Shown here one piece after another: positions 10,015 to 20,627 of a stretch of 64,000 bases of DNA; within the stretch, counting starts at the first letter, position 1, and each line of letters opens with the position of its first letter. Location of the stretch: NCBI GenBank assembly GCA_037953745.1, contig JBAKBP010007152.1:1-64000 (forward strand), given 5' to 3'. The notes below the pieces were generated by a model. The model saw nothing but the letters and a program-made list of their open reading frames with translations, had not been told where the DNA came from and did not search any database. This DNA comes from Lithodes maja (lineage: Eukaryota; Arthropoda; Malacostraca; Decapoda; Lithodidae). Made by a program: the position numbers and the translations under genes.

Positions 10015-10531
10015 TGTTGTTGTTCCCCAAGCTGCCTGGCCGAACAGCCCCAAGGCCCCGAGCAAGGCCAAGGTCATAATCGAGCGCCCCCAAAGAACCC
10101 TCCCTGCCGACCACAATAAAGCCTGGGTGACCTAAGCCACTCCATGGCGGGGAGCTGAGGAGGGTGCGGAAACGCCCGGGAAACCAAAGCCCCACCCAGG
10201 GCCCTGTGCTCCTCAGCAATTATGAAGAGAAAGTTGAGGGGCAAAGGAAAAATGTGACGCTTTGGCTTCCAATCTTGGTAGATTGGGAGGTCAGTCCACG
10301 GAAGAGACGCCGTCACTCGAGATCTAGAAAATATATAAGTAAAAGGAACAGTCAGTGTAAGCTATGGGTATGGCAGAGATCGCTCAGTTCTCACTCTGAT
10401 AGACCAGCCCATCACCATGTGACTAGAACCCAATCCTCTCAGCATCAGCTAGGAAAGGCCCTAGAAAGCCGCCTTTGGCGGGGGGGATAGCTCCCCTATT
10501 TTAACCCCTTTCGGGGTTGGGCACCCGCCAT
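10015..10531 (-). mobile_element. SINE-like element 1 with (AAC)n tail and 12-bp target duplication
   Basis: The element is flanked by cacaacctatgt at 10003-10014 and 10532-10543. Read on the minus strand it ends gttcggccaggcagc...ggggaacaacaacaac, a microsatellite-type tail. Two further copies (10,874 and 15,342) share the 3' part but stop at different 5' points, as expected of target-primed reverse transcription. No A/B box is obvious, and the short frames inside are not conserved as proteins. A 5'-truncated LINE 3' UTR is the alternative. Confidence 0.75.
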
Positions 10532-10543
10532 CACAACCTATGT

Positions 10544-10873
10544 AAACATGACAACCGTACGCCCGGAAACTACATCCTTCCCTTATTTTTTTTCCCAATG
10601 GCTGTTGGTGTGATTAATATAAAAATTATGTTTTTCTAGCATTTTATTTGTTATTAGCTAGTGTAGTTTGATACTGGTACCAGTATGTGTTTTATTATTT
10701 TTTTCAAACTTCAGAAAGTACGGAAAATACTTTGCTAAATGTTGTGTTATCGGGCGGAACACTTCACAGTTCACACATACCGATCACAATCATCAGCCTT
10801 AATATACGTCAATAGCTATAACAAGACATAAATCATCAGGTTAGGTTAAGGTTATTTAGATAATTTATTCCTA
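10544..10873. other. Fold-back family fragment, no gene
   Basis: After the SINE the sequence continues with acgcccggaaactacatcc (compare the arm blocks at 0.66 and 1.58 kb). It then runs through AT-rich sequence to gttgtgttatcgggcgga (compare 2.22 kb). I see nothing coding. Confidence 0.5.
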
Positions 10874-11288
10874 GTTGTTGTTGTTGTTGCTGTATCCCCA
10901 AGCTGCCTGGCCGAACAGCCCCAAGGCCCCGAGCAAGGCCAAGGCCATAACCGAGCGCCCCTACAGAACCCTCCCTGCCGACCACAATAAAGCCTGGGTG
11001 ACCGAAGCCACTCCATGGCGGGGAGCTGAGGAGGGTGCAGAAACGGCCGGGAAACCAAAGCCCCACCCAGGGCCCTGTGCCCCTCAGCAATTATGAAGAG
11101 AAAGTTGAGGGGCAAAGGAAAAATGTGACGCTTTGGCTTCCAATCTTGGTAGATTGGGAGGTCAATCCACGGAAGAGACGCCGTCACTTGAGATCTAGAA
11201 AATATATAAGTAAAAGGAACAGTCAGAGTAAGCTATGGGTATGGCAGAGATCGCTCAGTTCTCACTCTGATAGACCAGCCCATCATCA
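10874..11288 (-). mobile_element. SINE-like element 2 (5'-truncated)
   Basis: Very close copy of SINE 1 from the (GTT)n run at 10874 to the phrase gaccagcccatcat at ~11286. It lacks the last ~110 bases present in SINE 1. Orientation is minus, judged by the (AAC)n tail. The 5' truncation supports LINE-style retrotransposition. Confidence 0.75.
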
Positions 11289-11635
11289 CTATAGTTATAA
11301 TTATTTGTGTTTATTTAGGCTGATGAGTGATAGGTGTGTAAAGTGATACATGTGATTTCAACCTTAGGTGAGCAGTAAGGATTTGTATAAGGTTTACTCC
11401 CTCAGATAGGTTGCCAACCAAGGCTGATAAGTTCCATCCACCTGATGTTAATGCTATTGTGCTTATATTTCAGGTGATTGGTGCTTGGTACGACAACTGA
11501 CATCCGGAACTTTATACTGTATACTGGTACTTCGGGGCATCAATTAACCGCTTGTGAGTTTTGGACTAGGCCTATATGGTAGTTGGCTAAGTTGGAACTG
11601 TAGATATCAATATTTACCAGATTTACCAGCTGAAA
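11289..11635. other. Unassigned sequence
   Basis: About 350 bases of mixed composition without a convincing frame, RNA gene or repeat. Nothing could be recognised here. Confidence 0.5.
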
Positions 11636-11763
11636 TATAGTTGTACACTGTATGTATGTATCATAGACAATATAGTTGTACACTGTATGTATGTATCATA
11701 GACAATATAGTTGTACACTGTATGTATGTATCATAGACAATATAGTTGTACACTGTATGTATG
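11636..11763. repeat. 35-bp minisatellite, left block
   Basis: About 3.6 head-to-tail copies of a 35-base unit (atagttgtac actgtatgta tgtatcatag acaat). The same unit resumes at 14148 on the far side of the 315-bp array, so the two blocks were probably once one minisatellite. Confidence 0.9.
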
Positions 11764-14147
11764 TATTATTTTTATTAATCTCACCACCACACCCCCCATG
11801 AAATTAATTAAAGTATATATGATCCACCGGGATTCGAACCCGGGTTATCACACACATATTTTTGCCACCTTAACCATTACACCACCAGGACGGTTAAAGG
11901 TTTATGCACACGCCTACGACTTATTATCCATTCTCGAATACTGGATATTAATCTAATCATGTTCATACTCCCAACCGCACTATGGTAGCCTACTGTTTAA
12001 GTGAGAGGAAAGAATATTCATGGGGCACAGATCATATAGACCGGCCTCTCGAAGAAATATCCCTAAACCTACTAATAATATTATTTTTATTAATCTCACC
12101 ACCACACCCCCAATGAAATTAATTAAAGTATATATGATCCACCGGGATTCGAACCCGGGTTATCACACACATATTTTTGCCACCTTAACCATTACACCAC
12201 CAGGACGGTTAAAGGTTTATGCACACGCCTACGACTTATTATCCATTCTCGAATACTGGATATTAATCTAATCATGTTCATACTCCCAACCGCACTATGG
12301 TAGCCTACTGTTTAAGTGAGAGGAAAGAATATTCATGGGGCACAGATCATATAGACCGGCCTCTCGAAGAAATATCCCTAAACCTACTAATAATATTATT
12401 TTTATTAATCTCACCACCACACCCCCAATGAAATTAATTAAAGTATATATGATCCACCGGGATTCGAACCCGGGTTATCACACACATATTTTTGCCACCT
12501 TAACCATTACACCACTAGGACGGTTAAAGGTTTATGCACACGCCTACGACTTATTATCCATTCTCGAATACTGGATATTAATCTAATCATGTTCATACTC
12601 CCAACCGCACTATGGTAGCCTACTGTTTAAGTGAGAGGAAAGAATATTCATGGGGCACAGATCATATAGACCGGCCTCTCGAAGAAATATCCCTAAACCT
12701 ACTAATAATATTATTTTTATTAATCTCACCACCACACCCCCAATGAAATTAATTAAAGTATATATGATCCACCGGGATTCGAACCCGGGTTATCACACAC
12801 ATATTTTTGCCACCTTAACCATTACACCACCAGGACGGTTAAAGGTTTATGCACACGCCTACGACTTATTATCCATTCTCGAATACTGGATATTAATCTA
12901 ATCATGTTCATACTCCCAACCGCACTATGGTAGCCTACTGTTTAAGTGAGAGGAAAGAATATTCATGGGGCACAGATCATATAGACCGGCCTCTCGAAGA
13001 AATATCCCTAAACCTACTAATAATATTATTTTTATTAATCTCACCACCACACCCCCAATGAAATTAATTAAAGTATATATGATCCACCGGGATTCGAACC
13101 CGGGTTATCACACACATATTTTTGCCACCTTAACCATTACACCACCAGGACGGTTAAAGGTTTATGCACACGCCTACGACTTATTATCCATTCTCGAATA
13201 CTGGATATTAATCTAATCATGTTCATACTCCCAACCGCACTATGGTAGCCTACTGTTTAAGTGAGAGGAAAGAATATTCATGGGGCACAGATCATATAGA
13301 CCGGCCTCTCGAAGAAATATCCCTAAACCTACTAATAATATTATTTTTATTAATCTCACCACCACACCCCCAATGAAATTAATTAAAGTATATATGATCC
13401 ACCGGGATTCGAACCCGGGTTATCACACACATATTTTTGCCACCTTAACCATTACACCACCAGGACGGTTAAAGGTTTATGCACACGCCTACGACTTATT
13501 ATCCATTCTCGAATACTGGATATTAATCTAATCATGTTCATACTCCCAACCGCACTATGGTAGCCTACTGTTTAAGTGAGAGGAAAGAATATTCATGGGG
13601 CACAGATCATATAGACCGGCCTCTCGAAGAAATATCCCTAAACCTACTAATAATATTATTTTTATTAATCTCACCACCACACCCCCAATGAAATTAATTA
13701 AAGTATATATGATCCACCGGGATTCGAACCCGGGTTATCACACACATATTTTTGCCACCTTAACCATTACACCACCAGGACGGTTAAAGGTTTATGCACA
13801 CGCCTACGACTTATTATCCATTCTCGAATACTGGATATTAATCTAATCATGTTCATACTCCCAACCGCACTATGGTAGCCTACTGTTTAAGTGAGAGGAA
13901 AGAATATTCATGGGGCACAGATCATATAGACCGGCCTCTCGAAGAAATATCCCTAAACCTACTAATAATATTATTTTTATTAATCTCACCACCACACCCC
14001 CAATGAAATTAATTAAAGTATATATGATCCACCGGGATTCGAACCCGGGTTATCACACACATATTTTTGCTACCTTAACCATTACACCACCAGGACGGTT
14101 AAAGGTTTATGCACACGCCTACGACTTATTATCCATTCTCGAATACT
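11764..14147. repeat. 315-bp tandem array with eight tRNA-like modules
   Basis: The unit repeats with an exact 315-base period, for example gatccaccgggattcgaacc at 11821, 12136, 12451, 12766, 13081, 13396, 13711 and 14026. Structure is (A-B)x7-A: A (~183 bp) holds the tRNA-like module, B (~132 bp) is spacer. Copies differ by only a few single bases (e.g. ccactagga near 12514; ttgctacc near 14070), so the array is young or homogenised. It is bordered on both sides by the same 35-bp minisatellite. Short forward frames in each unit are by-products of the repeat. Confidence 0.93.
11819..11893 (-). other. tRNA-like module (first of eight), pol III A and B boxes
   Basis: On the minus strand the module reads tggtgtaatggttaagg (A-box-like), then a loop region and gggttcgaatccc (canonical B box inside a perfect T-arm). 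The acceptor strands do not pair and the D and anticodon arms are poor, so it is not a functional tRNA. It is better read as the tRNA-derived head of a SINE or a satellite that captured one. Equivalent modules lie every 315 bases up to 14026. Confidence 0.7.
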
Positions 14148-14379
14148 ATGTCTATTATCATAGACAATATAGTTGTACACTGTATGTATGTATCATAGAC
14201 AATATAGTTGTACACTGTATGTATGTATCATAGACAATATAGTTGTACACTGTATGTATGTATCATAGACAATATAGTTGTACACTGTATGTATGTATCA
14301 TAGACAATATAGTTGTACACTGTATGTATGTATCATAGACAATATAGTTGTACACTGTATGTATGTATCATAGACAATT
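14148..14379. repeat. 35-bp minisatellite, right block
   Basis: About 6.5 copies of the same 35-base unit as 11636-11763, in the same orientation and almost without substitutions. It ends at acaattcactggg where a LINE relic starts. Confidence 0.9.
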
Positions 14380-14384
14380 CACTG

Positions 14385-15210
14385 GGTGTTCTAAATGTAT
14401 GTACAGTAGAATCCAAACTATTTTCCGTTTGTCCCCTGCAACTTTGACCTGGTTATGTTCTTTGAAACCCATGTTTTCAGACATTAACACCCCAAGGTCC
14501 TTTACACTACCTTTATGCTCTATAATGTGGTTGGATTCCATTATGTAATTTGTGTTCCCTTTCATAACATTATCCTCTCCGTATCATATCAATTGGAACT
14601 TTTCTTCATGAAAATGCATTAGTTTTCCTTGGTCCACTGGAACACTACTGTACATTTATGTCATCCTGCAGCCGACCCATGTCTTACTGTGTTATCATCA
14701 TACAGTACATAGTTTGTGTCATCTGCAAAGGAAGACACTGTACTGTGTATTGAGGATGTGGCATTGCTTAGTTGAAAGATTAAGTATGTCTTCTGTTAGC
14801 ATCTATGTCATTAATTAGAATGAGGAAGAAGAGGGGTGCTAGCACTGTTCCTTGGGACACTGAGCTTTTGACATCCAAAGTCTCAGATGTGGCTTGGTTA
14901 ACTGCTACTAATTGCTTCTGGTTTTCAAAGAAGTTGTATATCCACCTTACAAATTTACCTGTTATCCCTTTGGCTTTAAGTTTGTGGGAGATTATACCAT
15001 GGTCACACATCAATAGCCTTTGCAAAATTAGTGTATATGACATTCATTTTTTTTTTTCTCATAATGTTCCAATAGTTGTGAGAGACATGATCTTCCTTCT
15101 CTGGAACCATATTGACCGGTGTTGTGTAGGTCATTTATTATCATATACTGTATGTTGAGATTTTGCCTCGCAGGATTCGCTCGAAAAATTTATAGATGTG
15201 GGATGAGCGA
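14385..15210 (-). pseudogene. CR1-like LINE relic
   Basis: Broken minus-strand frames carry RT pieces in order: HNTGQYGSRE and GRSCLSQLLEHYE (~15130-15060), ISHKLKAKGITGKFVRWI (~15000), SSVSQGTVLAPLFFLILIND (~14850), and GSVKDLGVLMSENMGFKEH (~14490). The order matches the RT palm and thumb of CR1-type LINEs, but stops, shifts and a polyT tract at 15048 separate them. Old and inactive. Confidence 0.75.
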
Positions 15211-15341
15211 TTTAATTCACTTAATCACATCCAAGTGTAAGACTCAGATTCGACCGAATCCCAACAATGCGTTTTTTCTTTTTCTTTTTAATCGGATACC
15301 GGTATATAATTAAGATGAAACTACAGTATTCTCTGTCTACA

Positions 15342-15588
15342 GTTGTTGTTGTTGTTGTTTTTCACCAAGCTGCCTGGCCGAACAGCCCCAAGGCCCCGAG
15401 CAAGGCCAAGGCCACAACCGAGCGCCCCCACAGAACCCTCCCCGCCGACCACAATAAAGCCTGGGTGACCGAAGCCACTCCACGGCGGGGAGCCGAGGAG
15501 GGTGCGGAAACGCCCGAGAAACCAAAGCCCCACCCAGGGCCCTGTGCCCCTCAGCAATTATGAAGAGAAAGTTGAGGGGCAAAGGAAA
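15342..15588 (-). mobile_element. SINE-like element 3 (strongly 5'-truncated)
   Basis: Third copy of the (AAC)n-tailed element, from the (GTT)n run at 15342 to gcaaaggaaa at ~15588. It is shorter at the 5' side than the copies at 10.0 and 10.9 kb. It abuts the target duplication of LINE C copy 1. Confidence 0.75.
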
Positions 15589-15604
15589 GATGTAGTCTAT
15601 CTAT

Positions 15605-18451
15605 CTATTGCCTGACGCCGTGATCCCCGAAGGGGTGGCCACGAACGAACCGCCCCCATGCACCTCTGTCCCCAGTCAGTCGACGCCCCTCCCCCCAACC
15701 AGCACCGCCTTCATTCATGTAGTTCCTCACTCCATCCTTCCACCTCATATTCGGTCTACCTCTCCCCCTCTGTCCCTCCACCTCGCTCTCGTACACCCTC
15801 TTAGTCATTCTCTCGCTTTCCATACGTTCCATATGGCCGAACCATCTCAAGTTGTTCCTTTTCACACTTTCCAGCACATCTACCTCCACACCACACCTCC
15901 TTCTTACTTCCTCATTAGTCTGTCTATCCCTCCATGTAATTCCGCACGCACTCCTTAAGTAATTCATTTCCACTGCTCTCACTCTTGGTCTGAGTCTCTC
16001 AACCAACGTCCATGCTTCGCTTCCGTAAGTCAGTGTCGGGATTACCACACTGTCATGCAAGGACTTCTTCACTTCCATACTGACCACCCTATTTCTTGTT
16101 ACTGCTTTTAGCGTTCCTACAACCCTCTTCCCCTGTTGTACCCTCTCCCGCACCTCTTCATCCATAGTCCCATCTTTACTCAACACACTGCCCAGATACT
16201 TAAAAGAGTTGACGATCTCCATAGCCTGACCGTTCAGCTTCACCTCACACTCTGTGACTTCACCCCTTTCGAAGACCATAACCTTGCTCTTCCCCGTATT
16301 TACCTTCAAATTCCGTTTTTCGCACACTGTTCCAAACTCATTTACCAGACCCTGCAACTCCCATTCATTATCACTCATCAGAACTGTATCATCCGCAAAC
16401 AGCAGTATAGGTAGCTTCCACTCAATTCCCTCCCTTTTCAGCGATACACCAACATCCACTGCTCTTGATAGTATTTCTTTCATAACTCCATCCATATATA
16501 CAGTAAACAACCACGGGGACATCACACACCCCTGTTTCAAACCAACATTCAGGTCAAAGAACTCGCTCTGCTCACTCTCCACACGTACTGCTGCCTTTGC
16601 ACCCTCATACATGCTCTTCACTGCTTTCAGCAACTTGCCCTCTACTCCGTATATTCTAAGTACTTTCCACAAACCTTCTCTATCCACTCTGTCATAGGCC
16701 TTCTCCAAGTCCATAAAGGCAACATACACTTTTTGTTTCTTCTCCAGATACTTCTCCACAACACAATTCAGGGTAAAAATCTGATCTACACATCCTCTTC
16801 CCTTCCTAAAGCCTCCCTGCTCGTCGCCTATCCATTTCTCCGTTCTCACTCTCACTCTCTCAATCACTACCCTACTGTATACCTTCCCTACTACGCTTAG
16901 AAGACATATTCCTCGGTGGTTACCACACACTCCTCTTTCCCCTTTGCCCTTATATAGGGGGACTATTATGCCAGTCTTCCAGTCATCGGGTGCACTCCCC
17001 TTCTCCCATGCTAGTTTGCACATTTTCCATACCCATTCTATCACTATCTCACTACCATACCTCAACATTTCCCCACACACTCCATCTGTTCCTGGTGCTT
17101 TCCCCAACTTCACTCTTTTCATGGCTTCCCACACTTCTGACCTCCTGATCCCCACCTCCTCCTCCACTACTTCTCTTCTTCTCCCTCCCATACCATATCC
17201 AGCTATGTTTGCTGGCTCTTCATTCCTTTCATTTAGCAACTCACTGAAGTACTCCCTCCATCTTTCGACTCTCTCTTGCTTCTCGGCTAGCATTCTCCCA
17301 TTCTTATCTTTCACACCTTTACTGTTTCCCTTGCTACCTTCCCTAACTTTCTTGACTTCTTTCCAGAACAGTTTCTTATTCTCCCTCCATTTTACACTCA
17401 GATTCCTTCCAAATTCCTCATCTACTCTTCTCTTACTTTCCTTCACTACTCTCTTCACCACCCTCTTACTCTCCACGTACCTCGCTCGTTTCTGTCTCTC
17501 GGAATCTTCATTCCCTCTACTACCCAACCACTCTCTATATGCTTTCTTCTTTTCTTCCACAGCTATTCTTACCTCTTCTGTCCACCATGCTGTACCTTTC
17601 ACTCCCCTCCCTCTTCTCCTCACTCCACACACCTCCTCACATGCTGCACAGATCTCATCCTTAAACACCTTGCTCATCTCCTCCACTTCCTCCATAACTT
17701 CCAGGTCGAACCCACCTAGTCGTCTTTCCACTGCTCTCCTGTACTCCTCCCTGACTTCCTCCTCCTGCAACCTCTCCACCCTCCTCACCATTCCACCCTC
17801 CTCTTGCCTCCCTCCCGCTCTCCTCACCCACTTCTTTTGTAACCTAACCTTAGCTACCACTACATAATGATCAGACAGACCCCCTCCAATACCCCTATAC
17901 ACCCTAGCATCCATCACAGATTTCTTCATTCGTTCATCCACACATACATAATCAATCAATGACTTTCGTTCCACCACTGTCTTATCCTTCATCGTCAACA
18001 TCCGTTTCCACGTGTACCTGTGGATCATTCTGTGTCGGAAGAAGGTGTTGGCTATCCACAGCCTCCTCCCCACACATACGTCCACAAGTGCACTACCATT
18101 CCCATTCACCTCTGATGGTACCCCCCACCCTCCCACCACTCCCTCAACTTTCCTATCACCCACCTTACCATTCATATCCCCAATCAGAAATATTCTTTCG
18201 TTCTTGTCAAACTTCTCCAGGCACGCCTCCACATTCATCCAGAACTCCTCTTTCTTTCTTTCAAGTATATCCTCTGTCGGGGCATACACGCATACAATCA
18301 CCCACGTTTGTATTCCTACTTTCATTCTCACCCACACAATCCTTGAACCCACAGACCCATACTCTCTTACACATTCCTTCCATTTGCTACTTACAAACAA
18401 ACATGCACCTTCTCTCGCTGTTCCTTCACTCACTCCAGCACACACACCCAT
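15605..18451 (-). CDS. LINE C copy 1: endonuclease-reverse transcriptase ORF (RTE-like)
   Basis: An uninterrupted 948-codon minus-strand frame. N-terminal AP-type endonuclease pieces: VCVYAPTE, FLIGDMNGKVG, SLIDYVCVDER, GGGLSDHYVVV. RT: GKAPGTDGVCGEML, IIVPLYKGKGERGVCGNHRG, FMDLEKAYDRVDR (motif A), GLKQGCVMSPWLF, LLFADDTVLMSD (FADD). The C-terminal region has NNLRWFGHMERM and RGRGRPNMRWKDG, as in RTE/RTEX-like elements. The very N-terminus of the endonuclease is missing, so the element is slightly 5'-truncated near 18466. The 3' end is gtcaggcaat followed by (ATAG)n at 15597-15610. A likely 8-bp target duplication, gatgtagt, lies at 15589-15596 and 18473-18480. Two other copies lie in this window. 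Clade name uncertain. Confidence 0.88.
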   Translation of the reverse strand: MGVCAGVSEGTAREGACLFVSSKWKECVREYGSVGSRIVWVRMKVGIQTWVIVCVYAPTEDILERKKEEFWMNVEACLEKFDKNERIFLIGDMNGKVGDRKVEGVVGGWGVPSEVNGNGSALVDVCVGRRLWIANTFFRHRMIHRYTWKRMLTMKDKTVVERKSLIDYVCVDERMKKSVMDARVYRGIGGGLSDHYVVVAKVRLQKKWVRRAGGRQEEGGMVRRVERLQEEEVREEYRRAVERRLGGFDLEVMEEVEEMSKVFKDEICAACEEVCGVRRRGRGVKGTAWWTEEVRIAVEEKKKAYREWLGSRGNEDSERQKRARYVESKRVVKRVVKESKRRVDEEFGRNLSVKWRENKKLFWKEVKKVREGSKGNSKGVKDKNGRMLAEKQERVERWREYFSELLNERNEEPANIAGYGMGGRRREVVEEEVGIRRSEVWEAMKRVKLGKAPGTDGVCGEMLRYGSEIVIEWVWKMCKLAWEKGSAPDDWKTGIIVPLYKGKGERGVCGNHRGICLLSVVGKVYSRVVIERVRVRTEKWIGDEQGGFRKGRGCVDQIFTLNCVVEKYLEKKQKVYVAFMDLEKAYDRVDREGLWKVLRIYGVEGKLLKAVKSMYEGAKAAVRVESEQSEFFDLNVGLKQGCVMSPWLFTVYMDGVMKEILSRAVDVGVSLKREGIEWKLPILLFADDTVLMSDNEWELQGLVNEFGTVCEKRNLKVNTGKSKVMVFERGEVTECEVKLNGQAMEIVNSFKYLGSVLSKDGTMDEEVRERVQQGKRVVGTLKAVTRNRVVSMEVKKSLHDSVVIPTLTYGSEAWTLVERLRPRVRAVEMNYLRSACGITWRDRQTNEEVRRRCGVEVDVLESVKRNNLRWFGHMERMESERMTKRVYESEVEGQRGRGRPNMRWKDGVRNYMNEGGAGWGEGRRLTGDRGAWGRFVRGHPFGDHGVRQ

Positions 18452-18539
18452 TCCACACTCCTATGTAGTGTAGATGTAGTGTAGGTCTATATCGTACCCC
18501 AGACCCTGATTCCCTGAATGAAGTGATTGATTTCTACCC

Positions 18540-18949
18540 GTTTTACAGTCATATCTGCTCGATGCACATCGTGTTTCTTATTATTTCTATGCAGATGATA
18601 CACAAATTTATGTAGAATTCAGCATTGCGAAATTATAATGATCCTTTGCGTCTTGATGAACCTGCAGTCATACACCAATCATCATTCTCTGATCGTATGT
18701 TGTTCATGGTTCCTAGATTATATATTAAACTACCACTTTCCATGAGGCAATTAGCTTCCATTGAGTCCTTCTAGAGGGAGCTGAAAACTGTTCTTTTCTT
18801 GAAAAGTTATCTTCAGAGAGGTGTCATGACTAACAGTTACAGGGTGTAAATTGGTGGTTCTTTTTTATATGTGTTAACTTAGCATCGAGGTCCTTTTAAA
18901 TTGGTGTCTCAAGCGCTAGTGAATTCCTGTGTTTTGGAAGAACTGGCGC

Positions 18950-18986
<37 letters not shown>

Positions 18987-18990
18987 TATT
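18540..18990 (+). pseudogene. L2-like LINE 3' fragment with (TTA)n tail
   Basis: The frame fragment YYFYADDTQIYVEF (~18575) is an RT catalytic block. It is followed by a C-terminal piece with LRLDEPAVIHQSSFSDR and RLYIKLPLSMRQLAS (~18655-18770), which matches the better copy at 30.3-30.65 kb. The RT segment in between is deleted. The 3' UTR carries agcgctagtgaattcc and aactggcgct, which can form a hairpin, then (TTA)n at 18953-18986. Decayed. Confidence 0.75.
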
Positions 18991-19012
18991 TTTGCCGTTC
19001 TCGGAGCTCCTC

Positions 19013-19357
19013 CTATCCCCAGTTACTTTTCATTTGTTGAGAATATATCCCATCCTTGTGGAAAGAGACCTTAATCCCATAAACAACGGGTAAAATATGT
19101 TTCATAATTTTTAATATATCTTTTCCCTCTAAAAAGCAGATTAACTTGCTCATGTAGTAATGTATGCTACACCCTACAGTATGTGGTGGATTGTGTTCTT
19201 TAATTTTAGTAAGCTTTGTTTCCACATAGCCATTTTGATAAGTTATTTTTCCTTTATATTGTCTTTGTCCAAGTTTTGGTTTGTTTAGTTTGCAAGTTTT
19301 ACATTTTAAAAGAAAGGGAAACAAATTGTTAGCTAATGATGAAAGCATAGTATCCAT
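19013..19357 (-). CDS. Hypothetical 114-residue frame, FLYWCH-like hint
   Basis: A minus-strand frame with CKTCKLNKPK, NGYVETKLTKIKEHNPPH and a further C/H-containing tail. The CxxC followed by EHNPPH loosely recalls FLYWCH zinc fingers found in some transposon-derived proteins. No start context or neighbours support it, and it may be chance. I do not assign a function. Confidence 0.2.
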   Translation of the reverse strand: MDTMLSSLANNLFPFLLKCKTCKLNKPKLGQRQYKGKITYQNGYVETKLTKIKEHNPPHTVGCSIHYYMSKLICFLEGKDILKIMKHILPVVYGIKVSFHKDGIYSQQMKSNWG

Positions 19358-19371
19358 ATTTCAAATAAGCA

Positions 19372-19404
19372 CCAGGGGGTTAGGGTGCTTTATTAACCCC
19401 CTGG
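19372..19404. repeat. Perfect short palindrome
   Basis: ccagggggtta and taaccccctgg are 11-base perfect inverted repeats around an 11-base loop. Possibly a transcript hairpin or a MITE end. The remainder of 19405-19630 shows nothing recognisable. Confidence 0.7.
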
Positions 19405-19635
19405 ACCCCAAGTGATTTAATAAAACGTACACTTCACTTGTCACTTGTCAATTCTTGTTTTTCCTGAAAAGACATGGCATGGGTTAGTAATGAAGGAAAA
19501 ATAACATATAACTGCCCACCTAGGTCATTCTTACAAAGCCTTCCTATGTAATATATTGATACAACCTACAAGTGTATTCTGAAAGTATTTTGGCTGACAA
19601 TATTCAGAAATAGCGTCAAGATTGTTTTATTGGAA

Positions 19636-20280
19636 ATAACCGTAATAAGAGTGAAGTGGGGAAAGCACCAGGAACAGATGGAGTGTGTGGGGAAATGTTG
19701 AGGTATGGTGGTGAGATAGTGATCGAATGGGTATGGAAAATGTGCAAACTAGCATGGGAGAAGGGGAATGCACCCGATGACTGGAAGACTGGCATAATAG
19801 TCTCCCTATATAAGGGCAAAGGGGAAAGAGGAGTGTGTGGTAACCACAGAGGAATATGTCTTCTAAGTGTAGTAGGGAAGGTATACAGTAGGGTAGTGAT
19901 TGAGAGAGTGAGAGTGAGAGAGAGTGAGAACGGAGAAATGGATAGGCGACGAGCAGGGAGGTTTTAGGAAGGGAAGAGGATGTGTAGATCAGATTTTTAT
20001 CCTGAATTGTGTTGTGGAAAAATATCTGGAGAAGAAACAAAAGGTGTATGTTGCCTTTATGGACTTTGAGAAGGCCTATGACAGAGTGGATAGAGAAAGT
20101 TTGTGGAAAGTACTTAGAATATACGGAGTAGATGGCAAGTTGCTGAAAGCAGTGAAGAGCATGTATGAGGGTGGAAAGGCAGCAGTACGTGTGGCGAGTG
20201 AGCAGAGCGAGTTTTTTAACTGAATATTGGTTTGAAACAGGGGTGTGTGATGTCCCCGTGGTTGTTTACTGTATATATGG

Positions 20281-20282
<2 letters not shown>
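19636..20282 (+). pseudogene. LINE C copy 2, part 1 (RT first half)
   Basis: Plus-strand sequence matching LINE C from VGKAPGTDGVCGEML to CVMSPWLFTVYMD. A 10-base expansion of the gagagtgaga tract near 19912-19930 and a one-base loss near 20217 shift the frame. The copy is 5'-truncated at ~19636 and is cut at 20282 by LINE D; it resumes at 24612 and again at 26284. Confidence 0.88.
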
Positions 20283-20331
<49 letters not shown>

Positions 20332-20627
20332 TTTATTCAGTTAGCAATTTACAGAGTTGGTACCACACAGTTTGTTACAAATATGACATGTACCAGCCTT
20401 GCATAATTCCAACTAAGGATAGCCCAATAAGGCCGTTAGGCGTATTTCCATTGGGGTCCTTGTGGGATTAGGTTAGCTGGGGAAAAATGGGGAGGATAAA
20501 GAAATAGATACTTTAGAGAAAGTATTTCTAGGGGGTTATTTTAAGATACCTTACATCCTATAGTAAATATCAGTAATCCGTAATCAGTAATCATTTCAGT
20601 TTGGTTTGTCTATCTCTTATGTCGCAT

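Noticed and set aside
10074..10316. Protein-coding gene in the (AAC)n-tailed elements
   Set aside because: The frames in the three copies differ in extent, are truncated with the element, and resemble no known protein.
11819..14100. Functional tRNA genes in the 315-bp array
   Set aside because: The A and B boxes are present, but the acceptor strands do not pair and the anticodon arm is poor.
11711..14233. 83-codon frames repeated in each 315-bp unit
   Set aside because: They arise from the repeat itself, cross the tRNA-like module, and show no protein features.
11636..14379. CRISPR-like array
   Set aside because: The 35-bp repeats are directly adjacent with no unique spacers, the 315-bp units are whole-unit duplications, and the context is eukaryotic.
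16944..17867. Long forward frames opposite the LINE C ORF
   Set aside because: Antisense to a well-supported RT/endonuclease frame with purine-rich codons; Ser/Pro/Thr-rich shadow translation.
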